A stretch of 64,000 nt of DNA, taken from the NCBI GenBank assembly GCA_027604685.1, contig JADHYX010000019.1:1-64000 (forward strand), written 5' to 3'. The stretch comes from Lobulomyces angularis. Lineage: Eukaryota > Chytridiomycota > Chytridiomycetes > Lobulomycetales > Lobulomycetaceae. Position numbers and translations under genes: made by a program. Shown piece by piece: positions 56,095 through 64,000 of this stretch. Under the pieces are notes generated by a model that saw only the letters and a program-made list of their open reading frames with translations, searched no databases and was not told where the DNA came from. Each line of letters begins with the position of its first letter. The stretch's first letter is position 1.

Positions 56095-57439
56095 AACCTT
56101 ACAGTTTATATTTGTTAAATTAATATGGAACAGCTTCTGTGTTTGATACTAGCACTATAATTCAATGAAACATAGAAAATAATTATGGAATGCGATCTAA
56201 TAAATCTTTATCACTAAAAGAAATAATATGATATTTGATGATAAATTAAGATTCATGTTCAAAGCTACTTTGAACAAAAAAAAGTATTATCAGTCATGAC
56301 AGTATATGCCATATCGTATTAAATTTAACGTGAATTCTAAATTGACTAACTTTACATTATTTTAGTTAAGCTAATGAAAAGCCAAAAAACGTGCAATTAA
56401 TTTTTCTTAAAAGTTTTGGTTTTTTAAAAATTTAAACAAAAAGGTTAATGCTAATTGTTTTCTACGTAACAATCCTCACCATCATTATTCAACTTCTAAA
56501 CGGAGCATCCTCCGCCAACCGCTGAAATTCACTTAGTGTACAAACATTCCAGATTCTTGGATTGTTAAATTAACTTTTTTTAAGTTCTTTTTATTCATTA
56601 TTCGATTCCAGCTTCATGGACTGCATATATGTTTACTTTCAAAACAGCAGTTTCTAAAAATAAATTTATGCACATAAGTATAAATAAGAAAACTTTCTGA
56701 CAAAAATATAAAACTAATTCATTCCAATTAACACTTTGAGGAAAAAATACATGCTTTTAGAACCAACGCTAAAATAAATTTTCCAGTCAACGACTAACAT
56801 GTATTTCCCAATGTTAGTTTCAGGTTACGTAAAATCCGTATCGTCCCAATTAAGCCATTTACCAATATAAGCATAAAATCGAAATAAGATAAATTCATAA
56901 TTTAGACCTGTATTGTTAATTTATAAATTTTTTATTTTATTGACATACATTTCTCATTCATTTATATTTCAAGTTAATCTTCCACCAATTGGCAGCATCA
57001 TCAGCGCAGTTACTTTAACAACAAATTATCAAAAACAATGAAATTCAGAGTTTCGCTTTTGAATTTTAAAAAATAGGGAGTAGTTCGGATACTTGTATAC
57101 AATTTAAAATACGACGGCACAGTAGTTAAAAATAGTTTCAAATCCATTTTAAATTAAAAATTGATCAAAGTTAAAAAAATTTGATAAATTTGTGTATTAA
57201 AAAATTTCAGAAAAAAACTTAATTAAAAAAAAAAACTTTATCCTTACTTTTATATACATAGAATTTTTTTTGGCTGAAAAACTTTCTTCTATTATTTACA
57301 TTGTTTGTTTAAAGAAATAAAAAAAAAAAAACAAAAGGAGGGGAAAGTTTGATAGATAAAAAAAAACAAAAATTCAAGAAGCAATTAATTTTTCAAAGTT
57401 TAGTTTATAATTGATTCAAAAATTATTTTTTTAAGACAA
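56095..57439. other. Long intergenic region with an orphan signal-peptide-like frame
   Basis: 1345 bp. A short plus-strand frame at 56448-56525 reads MLIVFYVTILTIIIQLLNGA then SSANR before a TGA. It looks like an intact secretion leader without a mature protein, possibly exon 1 of an unrecognised gene or a decayed secreted-protein gene. Nothing else supported. Confidence 0.35.
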
Positions 57440-60400
57440 ATGAATAAAAAAATGTACAGCAGTTTAAAAGCTTGTGTTAAATCAAGTGATAATAAAAAAC
57501 ATTTTTTAATTTAATTTTTTTTTTTAAGGGTTACTTGACGATATGATAAAGATTAACACAGGAAGCTATAAGATCTTAATAATTGATGAAATTTCTTTAA
57601 AATTGCTAAATAGTGTTTTAACAATGTCAGAGATTCAAGATCATCAATTTGCCCTGGTGGAAACCTTAAGTAAACGCAGAAAAGCCTACTTAGATTATGA
57701 CGCTATATATTTTATTGAACCAACCATTCATAATATTCAATTGGTTATTGACGATTTTCAGGGTAAACCACCATATAAGTCTTGTCACATGTACTGCACC
57801 TCAAGTAAATTATTTTTTTTTTAACGTAATTTTAAAATTCAAGTTTTATTGTAATTTTTTACAATCATCATGATATTTATATATGTAATCTAATATTTTG
57901 TTTAATTTAGCGCTGTCTGATGCTTCTTTTGAAAAGATTAGTAGATCTCCTTTGAAAAGTTATTTAAAAAGTTTGAAGGACTTGAATATTGATTTTATTG
58001 GTTATTTGTTTAATATTTAATTTTTTAAGATTTTTATAATTTTTATTTTTTTGTTTTTATAGCATTAGAAAGGTTAATTTTTTCATTGGAAAGACCTTCT
58101 ACAACCTATCTACTCTATAATCCCCCTACTCCGTTATCATTGAAGACGGAATTGAATTTGATAGCAAAAAAGTTGAGCTTCGTTTTTGGAGTTCTAAATG
58201 AATTTCCATTAATTAAATTTTATAATCCTCCTACGATAAGAAACATTCAGAATAATTTTTGTAATACCGTTGGTTTCGCACTTTTGGAGGAATTAAAAGA
58301 GTTAAAAAAGCTTACTATTCAATTTGGTGATAATAAACCTGACAACGAAAGGGCCACTGTAATAATTATGGACAGAGGTATAGACGTCGCTGCAACTTTT
58401 CTACATGAATTTACATACCAGGTTAAAACAAAAAAATAAAAAGAGTTATTGAGAAAACGATAGAGTGTATTTGAGAAAGTTTGTGTTGGGCATACTTTTC
58501 AAGTCGTTTTCCAAATATCCTTATTTTTATTTATTATTTTTGTAGGCCATGTTAGCTGATCTTGTTGGTTTTGAAGAAAACAGCAAGATAAGATGGGATG
58601 GGGAAGGTTCAGTGAATGGCTTTGTTACCCTTGACGAAAAAGATCCAGTTTGGAGTGAAATTCGACACAAACACATTGCTGATGCTATGGATTATTTAGC
58701 TGAAAATGTACAAAAATTTACTACGGGAAATAAAGCCGCGCAATTCGCTCAACAAAATTTAAAAAATTCAAACAATTCATTAGCTCAAATCAGTCAATTA
58801 CAAACTGCATTGTCAGCTTTACCTGAATTTCAAGAACAAAAGGCAAGATTTAGTCTTCACACAGATTTGTGCAAGAAGTGTATGGATGAATATAATTCTA
58901 GAAAACTTGAAAATGTTTCAAGAGTAGAACAGGTATTCTATATTTTCTTACTTTTTTTATTCTCTTAATTTTTTTTCCCAAAATGAACAGGAATTGGTAA
59001 CTGGCGAAACCAATGAAGGAAAATCATCAAGGTTGAGTGTAAATTCGTTATATTCATTATTCGACGATCCCAAGATTGAGTAAGTTCAATATTTGAGATA
59101 AATGAATTATAAAAGAAAATTAAAAATAATATGGATCAAAATTAAAAAAAAAAATTAATTTGTATTAGAAAAGAAGAAAAATTAAGACTAGCATTACTGT
59201 ATTTGATATCAAAAAATGGAATGACAGAAGATGAAAGAGAAAGATTACTGCAACACAAAAATCTATTGTTAAATGATTCTGAAAAACAAGCCATTACAAA
59301 TTTATCACTTTTGGGTGTTAAATTATCTGTAAGTTACGATAAAAGTAGAGACTATGTGGTAAAAAAAGATACATTTTTATATGTTTATATATTTTTTTTT
59401 CAGAATCCATTTTTTCACTTAAATAGAAAAAGTGGAGTTAGAGATAAAAAATTTGATAACTGTAGATTCATACCTAGTTTAAAAGCCATAGCTCAAGTAA
59501 ATTGTTGTTTTATGAAATTAATTTTTTTTTTTTTAAGGACCAAATTAAAGGAACTCTTGATGAGAAGTTGTTTCCGTATATTGAAAAGCCTGTTAGTGTG
59601 GCAAGTACCAATGGGAATGTATTACAATCTCCAGCTTTACGCAATACGAAAGCGTCTTGGGCAACAAAACGACAACCAAGTGTCGGTAGCAATTCTTCAG
59701 GATCTACCCTATCTAGCGTTAAAGAATTGAAAGTTACAGGTCCAAGAATAATTTTATTTGTGTTGGGAGGTATTTCATACTCGGAAATTAGAAGTGCTTA
59801 TGAAATTATGGAAGAAACTAATAGAGAAGTTATTATAGGTTTATTTTTTCTTTTTGTAAAACTAATTTTTAATTTTTTTTTTTTTTAATTTAAAAACTTA
59901 GGGTCAACTTCAATAAATTCACCTTACGAGTTTATAAATTTAGCTAAATTTTTACATCGACCATCACCTCCAACAACTCAAATGATTCTGCAATCGGAGA
60001 AACAGCTAGCACCGTTCCATCCACCACCATCAGTGTCCCAAAAACATCAGAGAGGAGACTCTCGACTTCAAGATGTAAACTCCTTAGGAAGAAGAGATCA
60101 GAGTTCAAGTCAGGTTAGTGATAGAGGGAGAATGGGAAGTAGTGAGTTCAGAAATGAAAATAGGTCGCGAAGTAAAAGTAAAAATAGAAATCAATTACAA
60201 AATTTCAGAGCACCACCAAGAAGTGATCCTGCTAATGCTCCTCGTCAGGGTAAGTCTCCACCGAGACAACAAGTGGAAAATAGACATCAATACGACGGTA
60301 GACAACTATATGAAAATAGAGTACAAGGAGAACCTAGGCAGCAGAGATACCAAAATGCAGAGGTGGACAACAATTATTATGCTGGAAGATCCAGTAGTAA

Positions 60401-60671
60401 TGACCCTAGATTTGAAAGCCCAAGAACTTCTCCCTATAATTCCAGGAGTAATTCTGGGAATAATCTTAATGTAAATAGTGCCATCGATTATAGATCTAAA
60501 AGTTCTCCCCATTTAAATGAGGATTACAGAAAAGTAGATAGGTTTGTACAGCCTTTAGATCAAAGATTGCAAGGAATGGATCTTCATAGGGGGGCAAGTA
60601 GCAACCCCTCCACTAGCGGTGACAGTGTTAAAGAAAAAGAAAAAAAAAGTAGATGGTGGAAAAAAGGGTAG
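57440..60671 (+). CDS. Sec1/Munc18 (SM) protein with a long disordered C-terminal tail
   Basis: Binds syntaxin-type SNAREs and steers membrane fusion at the plasma membrane. The start MNKKMYSSLKACVKS joins to YKILIIDEISLKLLNSVLTM (domain 1). Further landmarks: AIYFIEPTIHNIQLVIDDF, RATVIIMDRGIDVAATFLHE, YQAMLADLVG-type with DPVWSEIRHKHIADAM, and near the core end TGPRIILFVLGGISYSEIRS, YEIMEETNREVIIGSTS. Normal SM proteins stop soon after this last block, but here about 220 further residues follow, rich in Arg, Ser, Asn, Gln and Pro (RNENRSRSKSKNRNQ). About nine exons. The class looks closest to Sec1/STXBP1, but the exact clade is not assigned. Confidence 0.85.
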
Positions 60672-61005
60672 AAAAATAATAAAAAATTTTTTTATAATGC
60701 AATTAAATAAATATAAATGTAGACTTTTTTTTCTTTTAATTTTCAAATTCTTTTTCATTTTATTTAAAAAATTTTTTCGACTAAATAACATTTTAATTCC
60801 TCGCAGTCACCATCTTTTAAAACTGAGAGGTAATTGTTAAGATAACTCTCTTCTTTTTTCATCTTTAAAATCACTTTTTTTTTTTACAACAGAAAATTTT
60901 TTTTAAGAATTTTACTTAAAAAACAAGAAAACTAGGAAAATTAACATTTCAATATTTTCAAAAAATAACGATAAAGAAGAAAAAGGTGTATTATAACAAA
61001 AAAAA
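60672..61005. other. Intergenic spacer
   Basis: A 334-bp AT-rich spacer between the SM protein and the RIB7-like gene. Nothing else supported. Confidence 0.4.
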
Positions 61006-62234
61006 TGATAGGATTATTCGAGAAAATACCAACAATTGAATCAATAAAAGACTTTTATTCAATAGATAACTTAAATTCTTATACAGATCGACCATATTCT
61101 TGGAGTAATACCGGTTAGTCCAAAAAAAAAAAAATGTGTTAAAAATATATAACGGCAAAATCTTAATATACGGAAAAAAAAAATTAAATTTTTTTTTGTT
61201 TCAAAATTTGTTAATCTTTTTTTTTTAAGTAAAAATTATAAGATTTGTGGTTTATTAAAAATTTTTTTTCTCAAGTGTGTACTCTTGACGGTGTAATAAA
61301 TTTGAATGAAGACTTAACATCGATTGGAGGAGGAATTGCTTTAAAACATGTTCCTCAATTAGTAAAAGAATCAAAAAATCTAAAAAGAAATTCCTTTTTT
61401 ACCAATTTTTTTATTTAAGGGATATTTAAGTGAAGCAGATTTCAGAATATTGAACGCAGGCTGGGCATTTTCCGATGCAGTCTTGATTACTGGAAAAATT
61501 TTAAGAGACGAAATTGATGCAATTTGTAAAATAGAGTAAGGATTTTTAATTTATTTTATTTTTTATTTTTTTAATCAAAAGATTTGAAGATCTAACCAAT
61601 TTGCGGCTGCAAATTGGAAAAAAAACATTACAACCTTTAAGACTTGTTCTGTCATCATCAGGACACATTTTCAACATAAGACAGGACTCTACTTCTATTG
61701 ATTCAAAATTTTTCGAAAATGTAACCAGCAAAATTATAATTTTAACTACAAAAAAAGGTTCAGATTATTTAAGTACATTGAGATTGGATTACAAATTTAA
61801 TTTCGAATGGAATTCAAATGTTGAAATTGTTATTTTTGATGATGATCAGTTAGATAACGGTAAGGAAAGCATAGACCTACGAAAAATGTTGAAGTTGTTA
61901 AAAATTAGGTTTAAAATTGATGTATTCATGTAAAAACTAATAATATTACGAATTAACTTTTTTTTTCCTTTTTTACAAGTACCTCGATGTCAGCTCAGGA
62001 GGTACTGTGATACAGCAATTTAGGGATTTAAATGTAGTAGATGAGTTAAGGATGACAATTTCACCACAAATCGTAGGAATAAAAAATAGTTTGGGGGTAG
62101 ATAGGCCAACAATATTTCCATCTTCTTGTAAATCCTATAATTGTAACAACAGTCCTCTTCTGACATGGAAAGGAATAAGACTTTTAGGCGAAAGAATGAT
62201 TTTTTTGAGAGGAATTTATCAGTATAGGCCTTAA
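61006..62234 (+). CDS. RIB7: RIB7-like riboflavin pathway reductase
   Basis: Likely reduces the diaminohydroxy-ribosylaminopyrimidine intermediate of riboflavin synthesis, the step done by Rib7 in fungi and the C-terminal domain of bacterial RibD. The start MIGLFEKIPTIESI joins to YSWSNT then TLDGVINLNEDLTSIGGGIA, where the SLDG-type entry to the fold is expected. Then GWAFSDAVLITGKILRDEID (cofactor pocket) and LQIGKKTLQPLRLVLSSSGH, and finally LDVSSGGTVIQQFRDLNVVD followed by ISPQIVGIK, which parallels the LLEGGxxxxxxFL and ISP.ILG motifs of the family. At least five exons, about 300 residues. A related dihydrofolate-reductase-fold enzyme cannot be excluded. Confidence 0.65.
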
Positions 62235-62479
62235 AATTTAAAGAATTTTTTATTCGTTCTTTTTTTTTTTTATTTTTTGCTCTTTTCTATGATATTAAAA
62301 TATTGCTTTAAAAATTGCCATCATTTTTTTTTAATATTATTTTTCATATACTTTTTTAATTTTTTTACTTTACAACATGTAGTATTTTTTTTAAAAAAGT
62401 TTTTCTGTTTAAAAAAATAAATGGAAAATTAAAAAAAAAAGTAATTATAGCTATTAAAAGAACTTTTTTTTATTTATTT

Positions 62480-63659
62480 TTATGATGCCTCGTCACCATC
62501 TTCAATTGCACTATGTGGAATGCTTACTTGAGATAATTCGGTTACAACAACACCTTTACTAGCGAGTTTTATTTTTTGTTTAGTTTTTTTAATTCCTTTA
62601 GAATATAACTCCAGAAGTCTAAATGATGTATAAACATGAAACAATGAAAGATGCGCCACCAAATGACTTAATTCTGGATTCAAATTTTTTAAAACAAAGG
62701 AACCTAATTTTTTTATTAAAATTTTTTTTAAAGAAAAGCAAAAAAAATTTAAGTTTTATTTTTATTTAGTTTTTTTTTGACTTTTACCTAAAAGATAACT
62801 TGTTAGCAAGTTTAAATCTACAAATATAAGGATGCCAATGACAAAAAAGAATTGTAGTCTTAACTTCGTAACTTCGTTTCCTTTTTGAACAGGCAATTGC
62901 ATACTGTTATTAATAAAGCTTTCAGGCAAATCTGATATGTTGGAAAGGGTATTAATTATCATCACAATGTTGAGAGAGTATTCAACACCTTTTTTAGAAC
63001 ATATTGTTTTTTAAAAAAAATTTGGTATATTTTTTTAAATAATAGTTACAAATGACCCACAATGGAAAGAGCGCTTTAAAAATGACAACTATAGTTCTGT
63101 TTAAATTAGGAATAGAACCAGAAATAATTGCAGCTAATGTCAGGACTAAAAATAAAAAAAAAATTTTAAATGGTTAACATTCTTGTTCGTTTTTCAATTT
63201 TGTCTTTACATATAGTGAAGAGTTTTAAAGCTATTAGATAATACTTCGCTTTGGTATATGGTAAAATCATCTGGATTCTTTCATACCTGTACAATGCTGC
63301 AAGCAAAACTAAGCACAAGGAAAAATTATCTATTAAAAGAAAAATTGATGTTAGATTTACATAAAAAATATCTCACAACAAAGCGGAGCAATGAAGTCAC
63401 TGATGGTAAAGACAACTCTGTAGGTTTCATCAAATGCCACTATGTTATGATATGATAGAATTTGTCTTGGTAAATAAAATAATTGAGCAATAAAAATTGT
63501 TATTGATGATGTGTATCTGAATATTAACAAAGCTGATCTCTCCGATAAATTATTTATTCTATAAGTGATAACCATGTATAAACTGAAAAGTATCGATAAA
63601 CCATTAAGGCATAATATTGTTATCCTCAAGGGAGTTGCTTCGAAAAATTCAGTGCCCAT
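62480..63659 (-). CDS. Seven-helix receptor-like membrane protein (7TM-E), paralog of 7TM-A
   Basis: Exons join to about 320 residues with seven hydrophobic segments. TM1 RITILCLNGLSILFSLYMVI, TM2 TSSITIFIAQLFYLPRQILS, TM3 ends SLCLVLLAALYRYERIQMIL, TM4 TLAAIISGSIPN, TM5 starts GVEYSLNIVMIINTL, TM6 VIGILIFVDLNLLTSYLLG, TM7 HLVAHLSLFHVYTSFRLLEL, and a Lys-rich then acidic tail ends EDGDEAS. Matches to 7TM-A cover LPRQ(L/I), RYxxIQxILP, VEYxLNI, YLLG and HVYxSFxLLxL, and introns lie after TM3, TM4 and TM6 in both. The DRY of 7TM-A is YRY here. This is strong evidence for one receptor-like family. Confidence 0.75.
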
Positions 63660-63923
63660 TAACTTCTTATAAATTTGTTTTATTTAACACATAAATTTTT
63701 TCTTCTTTTTCTTTTTTTATTAAAAGAATTTTATTTAATTGGAAATACTTATTCTCGAACTTACTTCTGGAATATTTCATTCTTTTTTTAAAAATTATCA
63801 CTAAAGTTAGAGCCATTGTTTATTAAACGAGTAATAAGTATACAAATTATATATTAGTTTAAAGTATGAAAAATGATATTAGTTAGTTCTACAAAAACTT
63901 TTTATAATTGAAAAAAAAATTAA
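63660..63923. other. Spacer between two minus-strand genes
   Basis: 264 bp with no gene seen. It holds the 5' region of 7TM-E. Confidence 0.35.
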
Positions 63924-64000
63924 TTAATCTGACTCAGTTTCATTATGAAGGTTGCTTGCGGCAAAGTGAGCATCTGTTTCAGCTTCATTAACTTGCAAAC
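63924..64000 (-). CDS. C-terminal end of a further gene (off the window)
   Basis: The last 77 bases read on the minus strand as LQVNEAETDAHFAASNLHNE and then TESD before TAA (63924-63926). The acidic polar tail resembles the tail of 7TM-E in composition and the gene has the same orientation, so another 7TM copy upstream is possible. The evidence is too short to assign. Confidence 0.45.
   Translation of the reverse strand, partial: LQVNEAETDAHFAASNLHNETESD

Noticed and set aside
1..64000. Search for tRNA, rRNA or CRISPR elements
   Set aside because: I saw no TTCGA-type T-loop with matching arms, no rRNA blocks and no spaced repeats. A eukaryotic nuclear window would not carry CRISPR arrays.

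Overview
This is a nuclear genome window from a eukaryote. It is very AT-rich, genes lie close together on both strands, and most are interrupted by short GT...AG introns of roughly 35-60 nt, so almost every protein had to be read by joining exons. The gene content points to an early-diverging, flagellated fungus or close relative. A Rozella-type cryptomycotan is a reasonable guess, but this is inference and not proven. Supporting evidence is a set of flagellar/centriolar genes (CEP44, CEP135/BLD10, CFAP57), fungal-type genes (an Ecm33-like GPI wall protein, a TMC1-like AN1 zinc finger, a RIB7-type reductase), animal-like genes (Ral GTPase, UBAC2, KIAA1143) and functional mitochondria (cytochrome c1, a CHCHD2/Mix17 protein). 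I called the organism from gene content alone; no database search was possible.

Layout. 1-9.9 kb: a partial unknown gene, eIF4E, a small TPR protein, a G-protein alpha subunit, a broken-looking low-complexity gene, a Ral GTPase, UBAC2 and a Thr/Ser-rich surface protein. 10.7-21 kb: serine/threonine dehydratase, a seven-helix receptor-like gene (7TM-A), CEP44, the nucleolar MIF4G/MA3 protein NOM1/SGD1 and a KIAA1143 (DUF4604) protein. 21.5-31 kb: CFAP57, a short unknown protein, a second 7TM gene (7TM-C), an HD-domain phosphohydrolase and CHCHD2. 31-43 kb: CEP135, a MAP kinase kinase, an Ecm33-like GPI protein and a tandem pair of 7TM genes (7TM-B1, B2). 43.5-51.5 kb: cytochrome c1, STN1, two adjacent Thr-rich GPI-type proteins around a 10-N assembly gap, a small basic protein and a bifunctional pseudouridine-5'-phosphate glycosidase/pseudouridine kinase. 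51.6-64 kb: AN1 zinc finger, ornithine decarboxylase, a damaged F-box/ankyrin gene, a Sec1/Munc18 protein with a long disordered tail, a RIB7-like reductase, a fifth 7TM gene (7TM-E, a clear paralog of 7TM-A) and the end of one more gene.

The most notable signal is the set of five intact seven-helix, receptor-like genes in 64 kb. 7TM-A and 7TM-E are ~50 kb apart yet share sequence, exon structure and a TM3-end motif of the form [D/Y]RYxxIQxILP. B1 and B2 are a tandem duplicate with an IQGIxP motif in the same place. They sit with a divergent G-alpha, a Ral and a MAP kinase kinase. Together they look like a lineage-specific sensory receptor family of a motile zoospore. Another theme is a set of Thr/Ser-rich secreted or GPI-anchored surface proteins, plus several signal-peptide-like or protein-like fragments that may be gene remnants.
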